Position numbers and translations under genes: made by a program. The notes beneath the pieces are model-generated. The model saw only the letters and a list, made by a program, of their open reading frames with translations. It ran no database searches and was not told the origin of the DNA. This document shows positions 24,574-33,069 of a stretch of DNA of 64,000 bases, in pieces. The stretch spans positions 3,286,001 through 3,350,000 of the forward strand of contig NZ_RBKX01000001.1 in NCBI RefSeq assembly GCF_003634615.1, given 5' to 3'. Each line of letters begins with the position of its first letter. The stretch's first letter is position 1. Source of the DNA: Flavobacterium sp. 102. Lineage in GTDB: Bacteria; Bacteroidota; Bacteroidia; Flavobacteriales; Flavobacteriaceae.

Positions 24574-25786
24574 CCTTACTCACATCCAAAACTGCATTTT
24601 TATCATACGCTTTCCAAGGTGAATTGGCGAAGAAATACAACTTGTTTCCCACCATGGTAGCCAAAGCCGGTTCGTCAAATTCAGGACGATTGTTATCGAG
24701 AATGCGGAAACTTTCGATTCCGTTTTGAGCACTATTCAAGTTCAACTGTGTTAGTCTTATCGGTGCTACGCCATTTTGCACGGCTATCAATTTGTTCTTG
24801 TAAAACACCAAGCCGTCAATGCCTTTACCAATAGTTCCTTCGGGAAGTTGTAACCAAGTTTTAGATAAAGTTTTCACATCAACCACCGCAATTCCTTTCA
24901 AATAATCGGCAACGAAAAGTTGGTCTTCTTGATTATTCATCGTTATACCTTGCAGATTAAACCCATCTTTTTCAAAAGATACCCATGGTTTCATTTCCTC
25001 GTTTTCAATCTTGTAAAGCATTGGTTTGGCACTGTCTGAAACATACACCACATTGTTTTTAGTCACCAATAAATCCCCGAAAACGTGATGGCCTTCTACC
25101 GTAAAACGCCTTACGATTTGCTTGGTTTTGATATCTACTTTCAGGATTTCAGCTTTGCCCTCAAATTCTTTTGAGAAATTCTCCATTTCCGGTATAGCCG
25201 AAGTCGCTACCCATAAGTATTGCTCTTTGGCATCGGCTTTCATGGCAAAAACAGCTAACATATTGGCTTCTGCCAACCAATCTTTACAAACTCCGGTTTT
25301 ACGATCAAAAGAAACAATCTTTCTTTTGTGAATACTAGACGCTAACCACGTTTTGGCTTTCGCCAAATAAGTAACACCTTCAGGATGCAAAGTCGTTTCA
25401 GACAAGGTGACCGCTTTATTAGAATGGGCAATCAAAGTATTCTGATTAGATTTTAAGGCCAGAACAGCCTTAAAACCTTCGGTGTTTTGTATCGAACTGA
25501 AATCGGTGTCTTTCTCGAATTCGGTGGTATTGTTCATTAAAACCAATCGCTTTAAAACTGCCAAAGAAGCATCGGTTTTGCCGTTCAAAGCATAAGCAGA
25601 AGCGAGATTGTAAGTAAACGTTGGATGAAAAGGTCTAAGACTGTCGAGTGTTTTAGTCAACTTTAAAAAAGTAACGTAATCTTTCGCTTCATAAGCTTTG
25701 ACACTGTTGTTGAACATTTCTCTTTGCGATTGCGCCGAAACAAAAGGGCTGATCAGCCATAAAAGTAATAGTAGAGACTTTTTCAT
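24539..25786 (-). CDS. Exported SMP-30/gluconolactonase-like beta-propeller
   Basis: 415 residues from ATG 25786, which yields the signal peptide LLLLLWLISPFVSAQ; an in-frame 55-residue upstream extension is discarded because it would bury it. Residues ~25-110 hold TPR-like helices (SVKAYEAKDYVTFLKLTK; YNLASAYALNGKTDASL). The rest is a six-bladed propeller of SMP-30/gluconolactonase type (HPEGVTYLAKAKTWLAS, VFGDLLVTKNNVVYVSD, LQGITMNNQEDQLFVADY). Substrate unknown. The 3' end overlaps the convergent Pr6Pr gene by 35 bases; the 5' end is divergent from hemolysin III. Confidence 0.82.
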   Translation of the reverse strand: MKKSLLLLLWLISPFVSAQSQREMFNNSVKAYEAKDYVTFLKLTKTLDSLRPFHPTFTYNLASAYALNGKTDASLAVLKRLVLMNNTTEFEKDTDFSSIQNTEGFKAVLALKSNQNTLIAHSNKAVTLSETTLHPEGVTYLAKAKTWLASSIHKRKIVSFDRKTGVCKDWLAEANMLAVFAMKADAKEQYLWVATSAIPEMENFSKEFEGKAEILKVDIKTKQIVRRFTVEGHHVFGDLLVTKNNVVYVSDSAKPMLYKIENEEMKPWVSFEKDGFNLQGITMNNQEDQLFVADYLKGIAVVDVKTLSKTWLQLPEGTIGKGIDGLVFYKNKLIAVQNGVAPIRLTQLNLNSAQNGIESFRILDNNRPEFDEPALATMVGNKLYFFANSPWKAYDKNAVLDVSKVKNPELYYWAF

Positions 25787-25897
25787 GATGGTAAATTTTA
25801 AACAATAAAGGTTTGACGCAGAAAATGATAATTTATTACAATGGTCTTGAAATCCTTTTGCATTTTGACTATTTTTACGCAACACATTATAACTACA

Positions 25898-26530
25898 ATG
25901 AAACACCGTAATCAAACCCGCAAAGAAGAATTGGCCAACGCCATTTCGCATGGTTTGGGTGTGCTGTTTTGTATTATCGCCATGCCGATTGTTTTGGCTA
26001 TTACTTATGACAGTAACGATTTAAGCACTTTCTATTCGGTGGCGGCTTTTGCCATCGGGATGTTTTTAGTGTATAGTTGTTCTACTTTTTATCATTTTGT
26101 TCAAAAAGAGAAGTCGAAAAACTTACTTAAAATAGCCGATCACATCAGTATTTATTTTCTCATTGCCGGCACTTATACGCCATTGATGATAAAATACCTG
26201 CCTTCAGAAACAGCTTTTATCTTTCTTACCACGATGTGGACAGTGGTTTTCTTGGGCATGTTTTTCAAAATCTTTTTCATCAACAGGTTTGAATGGTTGT
26301 CAGTTGTTCTTTATTTGATAATGGGCTGGATGATTGTTTTTGTGATAAAGCCTTTAATCGACACCGTTCCGTTGGAAGTCTTTTGGTGGATATTGTCCGG
26401 TGGATTGAGTTATACTATTGGCGTTTATTTTTATGTCAAAAGTTATAAACTGTATTTTCATACTATTTGGCACGGCTTTGTTTTATTGGGAACAATACTT
26501 CATTTTATAGCGATATATAAAAGCCTTTAA
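25898..26530 (+). CDS. trhA: Hemolysin III family membrane protein (TrhA)
   Basis: 210 residues from ATG 25898. Seven membrane segments. Conserved family motifs: EELANAISHGLGVLF, STFYHFV, KIADHISIYFLIAGTYTPL and the C-terminal FHTIWHGFVLLGTILHF, with the histidines that bind metal in PAQR-like proteins. TrhA homologues influence membrane fluidity and lipid metabolism rather than lysing cells. It is 6 bases upstream of a TauE/SafE gene. Confidence 0.92.
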   Translation: MKHRNQTRKEELANAISHGLGVLFCIIAMPIVLAITYDSNDLSTFYSVAAFAIGMFLVYSCSTFYHFVQKEKSKNLLKIADHISIYFLIAGTYTPLMIKYLPSETAFIFLTTMWTVVFLGMFFKIFFINRFEWLSVVLYLIMGWMIVFVIKPLIDTVPLEVFWWILSGGLSYTIGVYFYVKSYKLYFHTIWHGFVLLGTILHFIAIYKSL

Positions 26531-26536
26531 TTTATC

Positions 26537-27310
26537 ATGGAAATCTTTATCATTTGTGTTGTTGCGTTTATTGCTGCTATTCTGACCTTCTTTTCCGGAT
26601 TTGGATTGGGAACCATCTTAACGCCTGTATTCATGATTTTCTTCCCGGTTAATATTGCCATCGGATTAACAGGCGTAGTTCATTTTTTTAATAATGTCTT
26701 CAAATTGATTTTAGTTGGCAAAAAAGCCGACAAAAATGTTGTTTTGCGTTTTGGAATTCCTGCAATAATAGCGGCGGCTTTAGGTTCGTGGTTGTTGTCA
26801 AACATTTCAGATATAGCACCACTTTTTACCTATAGTCTTTTTAACAGAACCTTTGAAGTCTTTCCGGTGAAGTTCATCTTGGCAGTGTTGTTAATCATTT
26901 TTGCTTGTCTTGACCTTATACCCTATTTCAGCAAATTGGAATTTGGCAAAGAAAAGTTACCGCTTGGTGGCCTCTTAAGTGGTTTCTTTGGCGGATTGAC
27001 TGGGGTTCAAGGTGCATTGCGCAGTGCTTTTCTTATCAAAGCCGGATTGTCTAAAGAATCTTTTATCGCTACGACTGTTGTGGTTTCTACTTTTGTTGAC
27101 GTTACTCGTTTGAGTGTTTACACCACACGATTTGACAAAGCCGAATTAACCGATAACATGACCTTGGTGATTTGTGCGACTCTATCAGCAATTGTTGGTG
27201 CTTACATTGGTAACAAATTATTGAAAAAGGTCACCTTGCATTTTGTAAAAATCACAGTAGCCATATTACTAATCCTTCTTTCAATTGGATTAGGTTCAGG
27301 ATTGTTATAA
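26537..27310 (+). CDS. TauE/SafE-family anion exporter
   Basis: 257 residues, about eight membrane segments in two related halves. TFFSGFGLGTILTP near the N-terminus and LGGLLSGFFGGLTGVQGALR in the middle are the duplicated family motif. These proteins move sulfite, sulfoacetate or related anions; the substrate here cannot be told. It is close behind trhA and likely in the same transcript. Confidence 0.88.
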   Translation: MEIFIICVVAFIAAILTFFSGFGLGTILTPVFMIFFPVNIAIGLTGVVHFFNNVFKLILVGKKADKNVVLRFGIPAIIAAALGSWLLSNISDIAPLFTYSLFNRTFEVFPVKFILAVLLIIFACLDLIPYFSKLEFGKEKLPLGGLLSGFFGGLTGVQGALRSAFLIKAGLSKESFIATTVVVSTFVDVTRLSVYTTRFDKAELTDNMTLVICATLSAIVGAYIGNKLLKKVTLHFVKITVAILLILLSIGLGSGLL

Positions 27311-27406
27311 TGCTCTTTCTACATTAATGTAGGAATTATAAAAACAATCCCAAGAATTTTACAACGGACTAACAAATGGAATGCTAGACCTTTACTTAAA
27401 AATCAC

Positions 27407-27775
27407 ATGCAAACCGTTGTTCATACCGCCAAGCTTTTAAGAAATGAAAAAGAAGTTCCTAAATCAATTGCCCATATCATTATTGAAATCGTTGAATATG
27501 TTCCGCATAGCATAGCGCGTAAAACCATCATAGAGAATGAAAACAATAGCTTGACTGCGGTTTCATTTGATGAAGGGGAAATATTTTGCGAAAAGACCAC
27601 GGAATATGATACCTATATACAAGTAATTGATGGCAATGCCGATTTGACTATGGGTAAAAAAGACATAAAACTCAAGTTAGGCGAAAGCATAATAATTCCG
27701 GAAAACACCCTGTTCTGTTTTATTGCTAATGAACCTTTTAAAGTGACGATAACCATCATTAAAAACTCCATTTAA
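27407..27775 (+). CDS. Cupin-domain protein
   Basis: 122 residues, no export signal. Single cupin barrel: motif 1 region EKTTEYDTYIQVIDGNADLTMG, motif 2 LKLGESIIIPENTLFCFIAN. Only Glu/His-poor metal positions are visible, so it may be non-catalytic. Common in flavobacteria next to small regulatory genes. It ends 10 bases before the HisKA-like gene. Confidence 0.82.
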   Translation: MQTVVHTAKLLRNEKEVPKSIAHIIIEIVEYVPHSIARKTIIENENNSLTAVSFDEGEIFCEKTTEYDTYIQVIDGNADLTMGKKDIKLKLGESIIIPENTLFCFIANEPFKVTITIIKNSI

Positions 27776-27785
27776 CTCTTTCATA

Positions 27786-28169
27786 ATGGCCAAAAAAAAT
27801 ACAGCAGAACAACTCAAAGAAGTACGCGAAGGGGTTAATGAAAATCAAAAAGCATTGGAAAAATGTCATAATGATTTAAAAATTGCGAACAAAAAGGTAG
27901 ACAAGAGTATCGTCGATAAGGAAAAGGTATCGATAGCCCTAAAAAGTGATTTGGAAGAAATGATGTTCACCATCTCACATAGAGTTAGAAGTTCGGTAGC
28001 CAATATCTTAGCCATTTCCACTTTAATTAATGAAGATGACACCATTGAAGCTGACGAACTCAAAGAAATGATTAATATTATTTTCACCTCAGCAGAATCG
28101 TTAAATAAAGCTACTGAAGAGTTATCAAAATTCATTCGAAACCGAAAAAACAAATTACAGCCTAAATAA
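27786..28169 (+). CDS. Orphan HisKA-type phosphotransfer/dimerisation protein
   Basis: 127 residues. A coiled-coil N-terminus (LKEVREGVNENQKALEKCHN ...) leads into an H box, MMFTISHRVRSSVANILAIS, of the histidine-kinase HisKA type, then a second helix (SAESLNKATEELSKFI). No ATPase (HATPase_c) domain follows; the frame ends cleanly with TAA. So it is a stand-alone dimerisation/phosphotransfer helix pair rather than a kinase. It might act as an HPt-like shuttle or as a competitor of full kinases. Operon with the cupin gene. Confidence 0.75.
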   Translation: MAKKNTAEQLKEVREGVNENQKALEKCHNDLKIANKKVDKSIVDKEKVSIALKSDLEEMMFTISHRVRSSVANILAISTLINEDDTIEADELKEMINIIFTSAESLNKATEELSKFIRNRKNKLQPK

Positions 28170-28245
28170 CTTTTTAACAATTTCATAATCCACAGTATAC
28201 TTTTAAAAGTAAAAAATATTTTATCTTTATATAAAACTGAAAATC

Positions 28246-28413
28246 ATGGAAATCAATTGGATTGTAATCGTAATCGTAGCAATCGTTGCTTTAGGATTAG
28301 TTGCCTACTTGGTTCGTCAAAATCAAAAAGACAAAAAAAAGGTGACCAAATATTTCAATGCCAATCCTTCTGAATTGAGCGAAGAGGAAGAAGAACTGAA
28401 CAACCTGAGATAA
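28246..28413 (+). CDS. 55-residue single-TM protein
   Basis: MEINWIVIVIVAIVALGLVA begins a single membrane helix, followed by a basic segment (RQNQKDKKKVTKYF) and an acidic tail (ELSEEEEELNNLR). TATCTTTA lies ~25 bases upstream of the ATG. Small membrane proteins of exactly this design are frequent in flavobacteria. Function unknown. Confidence 0.7.
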   Translation: MEINWIVIVIVAIVALGLVAYLVRQNQKDKKKVTKYFNANPSELSEEEEELNNLR

Positions 28414-28496
28414 ACCAAACTGACCGATATACCAACTTCTTGCCTATTCTTGCGATGGTCTTTTTTTGTATTTTAGCTTAATCTAAAATCAAAAGC

Positions 28497-28886
28497 ATGT
28501 TTACTATAGAGCAAATCAAAGTCGCGCATTCCAAAGTAAAATCGGGTGCCGATTTTCCCAATTATGTTCAAGACCTTATTCAATTGGGTGTAACCCATTA
28601 TGAAGCCTTTGTTATCGACGGACATACCGATTATTTTGGCAAAGCCGATTATAAAACTTCTTCAACGGCAAAGTATGAAGCTTTAATTTTAGCCGATGAA
28701 AATAACATCGACCAATTCACAGCCGACTTAAAAGCACACCAACAAGGTAAAACTGATTATATGACTTTTTGCAATGACGCTGCCAAATCCGGTGTTGAAA
28801 AATGGGTAGTTTGTATGGACAAAATGACTTGTGCTTATTATGACAAAGCCGGAAAAGAAATGCTGGTGGAAATAATTCCGGGTTAA
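28497..28886 (+). CDS. DUF1398 family protein
   Basis: 129 residues. MFTIEQIKVAHSKVKSGADF, GVTHYEAFVIDGHTDYFG and GVEKWVVCMDKMTCAYYDKAG are the conserved blocks of DUF1398, a compact cytoplasmic family of unknown function (YbcV in E. coli is a relative). Followed by a good terminator. Confidence 0.88.
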   Translation: MFTIEQIKVAHSKVKSGADFPNYVQDLIQLGVTHYEAFVIDGHTDYFGKADYKTSSTAKYEALILADENNIDQFTADLKAHQQGKTDYMTFCNDAAKSGVEKWVVCMDKMTCAYYDKAGKEMLVEIIPG

Positions 28887-28890
28887 AAAC

Positions 28891-28918
28891 AAAAAAAGCA
28901 GCTGTCGCTGCTTTTTCT
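28891..28918 (+). terminator. Terminator after DUF1398 gene
   Basis: agcagc-tgtc-gctgct hairpin with A run before and five T after; may serve both convergent genes. Confidence 0.8.
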
Positions 28919-28937
28919 ATTTATTATCCTTTTATAC

Positions 28938-29996
28938 CTATTCTTTCAAAGAAGCCATATCAATTACAAAACGGTAACGCACATCGCTTTTTAGCATTCT
29001 TTCATAAGCCTCATTAATATCTTGCATTTTGATGATTTCTATTTCCGAAACAATGTTGTGCTTACCACAAAAATCAAGCATTTCTTGTGTTTCAGCGATT
29101 CCGCCAATTAAAGAAGCGGCAACTGATTTTCTTCCCATAATCATTGGAACCGTATTCAAAATTGGCTCTAATCCGCCCAAATAACCGACCAAAACCAACG
29201 TTCCACTAATTCCTAAAGTCCCGATATAAGGATTCACGTCATGTACATAAGGAACCGTATCAATGATCACATCAAATTTTCCGGCTACCGAATCCATTTG
29301 AGCTTCATCTGTAGAAATGATTACGGCATCAGCGCCTAAGTCTTTAGCATCTTTTTCTTTATCAGGCGTTCTGGAGAAAAGGGTTACTTCGGCCCCTAAA
29401 CCTTTCGCCAATTTGATAGCCATGTGACCTAATCCGCCAAGACCTACTACGGCAACTTTAGTGCCTTTGCCTACATTCCAATGGCGTAATGGTGACCATG
29501 TGGTAATTCCGGCACAAAGAAGCGGCGCCACAGCAGCCAAATCTAAATTAGCCGGCACTTTTAATACAAAATGTTCATCGACTACAATTTTTTGAGAATA
29601 ACCACCATGAGTGGGTTGATTTAAATGCTTATCAAATCCGCCATAAGTTCCTGTCCAACCGTTTAAGCAGTATTGTTCTAAGTCTTTTTCGCAACTACTA
29701 CAAGTTCTGCAAGAGTCTACTAAGCAACCTACGGCAGCAAAATCGCCTACTTTAAGGTTGGTTACTCCACTTCCTACTCGAGTTATTTTACCCACGATTT
29801 CGTGTCCGGGCACAACCGGATAAGTAGTCATTCCCCAATCGTTCTTTGCAAAATGCAAATCAGAATGGCACACGCCGCAATACATAATTTCGATTTCAAT
29901 ATCTTTAGCTAAAACGTCTCTGCGTTCGATAGTCATTTCGGCCAAAGGAGCATCCGAAGCACCCGTACCATAAGCTTTTACATTTGTTGTTGCCAT
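28938..29996 (-). CDS. Zinc-dependent NAD(P) alcohol dehydrogenase
   Basis: 352 residues, typical of the cinnamyl-alcohol/YahK-like branch of medium-chain dehydrogenases. Catalytic zinc ligands in MYCGVCHSDLH and VPGHEIVG; structural zinc cysteines in DSCRTCSSCEKDLEQYC; Rossmann motif VGLGGLGHMAIKLAKGLG. It should reduce aldehydes with NADPH or oxidise primary alcohols; physiological substrate not known. Monocistronic. Confidence 0.92.
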   Translation of the reverse strand: MATTNVKAYGTGASDAPLAEMTIERRDVLAKDIEIEIMYCGVCHSDLHFAKNDWGMTTYPVVPGHEIVGKITRVGSGVTNLKVGDFAAVGCLVDSCRTCSSCEKDLEQYCLNGWTGTYGGFDKHLNQPTHGGYSQKIVVDEHFVLKVPANLDLAAVAPLLCAGITTWSPLRHWNVGKGTKVAVVGLGGLGHMAIKLAKGLGAEVTLFSRTPDKEKDAKDLGADAVIISTDEAQMDSVAGKFDVIIDTVPYVHDVNPYIGTLGISGTLVLVGYLGGLEPILNTVPMIMGRKSVAASLIGGIAETQEMLDFCGKHNIVSEIEIIKMQDINEAYERMLKSDVRYRFVIDMASLKE

Positions 29997-30146
29997 TTTT
30001 TATATAGTTAATTGTTTGATTATGAATTATCCTTTAAAGGTAAGTAAAATTTGATTTACAATATCTTCTCTAATCTTTTTTATATATTAGTTATAACAAT
30101 AAATTCACTTTCAACTAATTGATTTTAATATTAATATTTCCTGTTT

Positions 30147-30911
30147 TTAACCTTTGTACACCTCCAACTCATTGATTTGGTCTTTATAGTCAGCTGGAAG
30201 TAAGATGCCTTTGAGTAGCCAATCCATTTTCATCAATCTGCTCACTTTATACACGGGCACTATAGGCGTCAGCAATGAAAAATCACTAAAGTCTAATAAG
30301 GTTTTGACTCTATCCGGACACACTAATTTTTGACCTTCAATCAACACTTTAAAACGCATGACACCAAGGTGTTTTTTATATTGTTTAAAAAGATCAGCTG
30401 TAAACTCACTTTTTTGCAAGTCAGCGATTAAATGGGCTTCTCTTACCGGAAGCCATTCGATATAATTCGATGGCAGTTCTTTCAATCCCATTCTGAGACC
30501 AACGCGGTAAAAAACATTATACACCTCTTCCTTTTCTGCGTCGGTTAGCTTTTCTTCGAGCAACTCGTGGGCCGAAATCGAATAATGTATCAACATAAAT
30601 AATACATCTCGGTAAGCCCAATCAGGTATGGTAGCACCACGATTTTCTTCTACAGCAGAATGTATTTTCCGCATCGTATCAATGGCTTTATTCGCTTCGA
30701 CCATAGGCGAAAACACTATCATTTTGGCATATCTTACCGTAGAAAACAATCGACCTAAAGGATCCGAAGGCAACTTACCCGTAAAATAAAGCCAATCAAC
30801 TGCTTTATTCAAAGCAAATTCTGCCGCCGCGCCGGCAAAAATGAAAAGTATCGTATCACTCTTTCCCCAAATTTTTCTCACTACCGAATGTTGTTCCACA
30901 AATAATTCCAT
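30147..30911 (-). CDS. MpaB/rubber-oxygenase-like (DUF2236) protein
   Basis: 254 residues from ATG 30911 (a TTG three codons upstream is less likely). Family signs: SDTILFIFAGAAAEFALNKA, PLGRLFSTVRYAKMIVF, DVLFMLIHYSI and WLPVREAHLI. The family includes latex-clearing oxygenase and fungal MpaB; most bacterial members lack known substrates. Heme ligation is plausible but cannot be confirmed from sequence. Confidence 0.78.
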   Translation of the reverse strand: MELFVEQHSVVRKIWGKSDTILFIFAGAAAEFALNKAVDWLYFTGKLPSDPLGRLFSTVRYAKMIVFSPMVEANKAIDTMRKIHSAVEENRGATIPDWAYRDVLFMLIHYSISAHELLEEKLTDAEKEEVYNVFYRVGLRMGLKELPSNYIEWLPVREAHLIADLQKSEFTADLFKQYKKHLGVMRFKVLIEGQKLVCPDRVKTLLDFSDFSLLTPIVPVYKVSRLMKMDWLLKGILLPADYKDQINELEVYKG

Positions 30912-31107
30912 AACGTACAATTGATTTTAAGCTAAATTACAAATAATTTTAATTCAAAGCACTTTGTTTTTCAAAGTTTATTTTTTTTACAAACAATAAC
31001 TGTCATACCAATTCATTTGTCTTGAAAAAACCAGAAAATCCAAAACCTAAACCCTGTCAACTGTACACTAATTTCAATATCTTTGTCTCAACTAAATCGA
31101 TATAGTA

Positions 31108-32535
31108 ATGGAAGAATGCATTTCGGTATTTGATATGCTTAAAATTGGTGTCGGACCATCTAGTTCTCACACACTTGGCCCATGGCGAGCCGCAGAACGT
31201 TTTTTAAACGAGTTAAAAGAGGACAATCAATTAGATAAAATCACTCATGTAAAAGTAGATTTATACGGTTCGTTATCCCTAACGGGTAAAGGTCACGCGA
31301 CTGATTATGCTGTAATGCTCGGATTAAGCGGTCAAGATCCGGAATATATTCCGGTGCAAAATATCGATAGTATCATTCAATCAATTGCTAAAACACACCA
31401 AATCAATTTGGCAAACGCTTTAGTAATCACTTTCAACCCTGAAACAGATATTGTTTTCAACAAGAACTTTCTGCCGTTTCATGCCAATGGAATGACTTTT
31501 ACAGCCACTACCAATGACGGTCAAGAAATCATTTCTACCTTCTACTCTATCGGTGGCGGATTTGTGGTTAAAGAAGAGCGCGTTAATGCCCAAAAGAAAC
31601 ACCAAATCAAGTGTGCGTTTCCCTTTCCAATTCAAAATGCGGAAGAATTATTACAATACACGATAAAAGAAAACAAATTGATTTCCGAGATTGTCTATGC
31701 CAATGAAATCTCTATGCGTCCCGAAGCAGAAGTCCATAGCGAACTCATGCGCATTTGGAACACTATGCTCGAATGCATGTTTATTGGTTGTCACTCTGAA
31801 GGAATTCTTCCCGGCGGTTTGAACGTACGCCGTCGTGCTTTTGACATGCATCAAGGTTTGATTGGATTATCCAATTACAATTCGCCACAAGAATGGCTTG
31901 AATGTATTAGAAAAACCGAAGTAAAATTTCGCCAAATCCTCAAATGGGTAAGTTGTTTTGCTTTAGCAGTCAACGAGGTGAACGCCGCCTTAGGTAGAGT
32001 AGTTACAGCACCAACAAACGGTAGCGCAGGAGTTATTCCTGCCGTATTAATGTACTACTTAGTCATCGAAAACCACCAAGCCGACGAAAAGCAAATCAAA
32101 CAATTTTTAATGGTGGCCGGAGAAATCGGTAGTATCTTCAAAAAAGGTTCAACCATCTCCGCTGCAATGGGAGGTTGTCAAGCCGAAATAGGCGTTTCTT
32201 CCGCTATGGCGGCCGGAGCTTTGTGCGAAGTCATGGGCGGAACACCGGATCAAGTTTTAATGGCTGCCGAAATCGCCATGGAACATCACTTGGGCTTAAC
32301 CTGTGATCCAATTGGCGGATTGGTGCAAATTCCGTGCATCGAAAGAAATACCATGGGTGCTATAAAAGCTATAAACGCTGCAGAATTGGCTATGGAAACT
32401 GATGCTAAAAACGCCAAAGTTCCTTTAGACAAAGTAATCGATACGATGTGGCAAACGGCTAAAGACATGAACTCCAAGTACAAAGAAACTTCTGAAGGCG
32501 GTTTAGCTGTGGCTGTAAACATGGCAGATTGCTAA
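31108..32535 (+). CDS. sdaA: L-serine dehydratase (iron-sulfur type)
   Basis: 475 residues, single-chain SdaA. N-terminal [20 protein letters not shown], then [34 protein letters not shown] and [17 protein letters not shown] supply the cysteines for the 4Fe-4S cluster that activates serine. It converts L-serine to pyruvate and ammonia. Tatctttg at 31078-31085 is a probable -7 box just before the start. A palindromic terminator follows. Confidence 0.95.
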   Translation: MEECISVFDMLKIGVGPSSSHTLGPWRAAERFLNELKEDNQLDKITHVKVDLYGSLSLTGKGHATDYAVMLGLSGQDPEYIPVQNIDSIIQSIAKTHQINLANALVITFNPETDIVFNKNFLPFHANGMTFTATTNDGQEIISTFYSIGGGFVVKEERVNAQKKHQIKCAFPFPIQNAEELLQYTIKENKLISEIVYANEISMRPEAEVHSELMRIWNTMLECMFIGCHSEGILPGGLNVRRRAFDMHQGLIGLSNYNSPQEWLECIRKTEVKFRQILKWVSCFALAVNEVNAALGRVVTAPTNGSAGVIPAVLMYYLVIENHQADEKQIKQFLMVAGEIGSIFKKGSTISAAMGGCQAEIGVSSAMAAGALCEVMGGTPDQVLMAAEIAMEHHLGLTCDPIGGLVQIPCIERNTMGAIKAINAAELAMETDAKNAKVPLDKVIDTMWQTAKDMNSKYKETSEGGLAVAVNMADC

Positions 32536-32536
32536 A

Positions 32537-32577
32537 TAATTCATTCATTTAAATGAATGAATTATGCAATTTTTTTC
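32537..32577 (+). terminator. Terminator of sdaA built on a perfect 28-bp palindrome
   Basis: 32537-32564 is a perfect inverted repeat (taattcattcattt and its complement with no loop) followed, after tgcaa, by seven T. Overlaps the region just beyond the stop. Confidence 0.65.
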
Positions 32578-32640
32578 AACAATAGTATAATGGTATCTTA
32601 GGCAGATAATAGTAGTTTCGTTTATTAGAATTACTATGTT

Positions 32641-33069
32641 ATGAAGCTATCACAATCAATCTATTATGTTGATCCTGAAACTGAAAATGCCTTAGTATTT
32701 AAAAATACTTTTGAAGGCCTTCGTCACAGTGTACAAAACTTTAGTGACGGACATGAACTCATACACAATTTGGAATTTTCAACCCAACTTCCGGATATTA
32801 TATTTTTGGCCTATCAAATGCCTGTTATTAACGGAAAAGAAGTCCTTGACATTATTAAAGAATCCAAACAATGGCATAAAATTCCAATAGTAGTATTGTC
32901 GGACGTTTTTCCCAGAAAAATGGTACGCCGTTATATTAAATCAGGGGTAAACTTACTAATGAAAACACCACGTCACAAAAATTATATTTCCGATTTCAAC
33001 CAAGTAATTCATTCAAAATTCAATCCTCCCGAAGAATTTAAAGTGAATGTTTTAAGCGAAAGTTTTTAA
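32641..33069 (+). CDS. Degenerate response-regulator receiver protein
   Basis: 142 residues, one receiver domain. The acidic pocket keeps one Asp (YYVDPE), the switch Ser is present (VVLSDVF) and the Lys is there (LLMKTPRHK). But the phospho-acceptor Asp is replaced: the strand reads DIIFLAYQMPVINGKEVL, with Ala at ~57 where the family has Asp. It therefore probably cannot be phosphorylated in the normal way (pseudo-receiver). Its stop overlaps by 4 bases the 3' end of the convergent histidine kinase gene, so the two could be paired. Confidence 0.82.
   Translation: MKLSQSIYYVDPETENALVFKNTFEGLRHSVQNFSDGHELIHNLEFSTQLPDIIFLAYQMPVINGKEVLDIIKESKQWHKIPIVVLSDVFPRKMVRRYIKSGVNLLMKTPRHKNYISDFNQVIHSKFNPPEEFKVNVLSESF

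Noticed and set aside
24539..25951. Longer N-terminus for the propeller protein
   Set aside because: The extra 55 residues would bury a perfect signal peptide.
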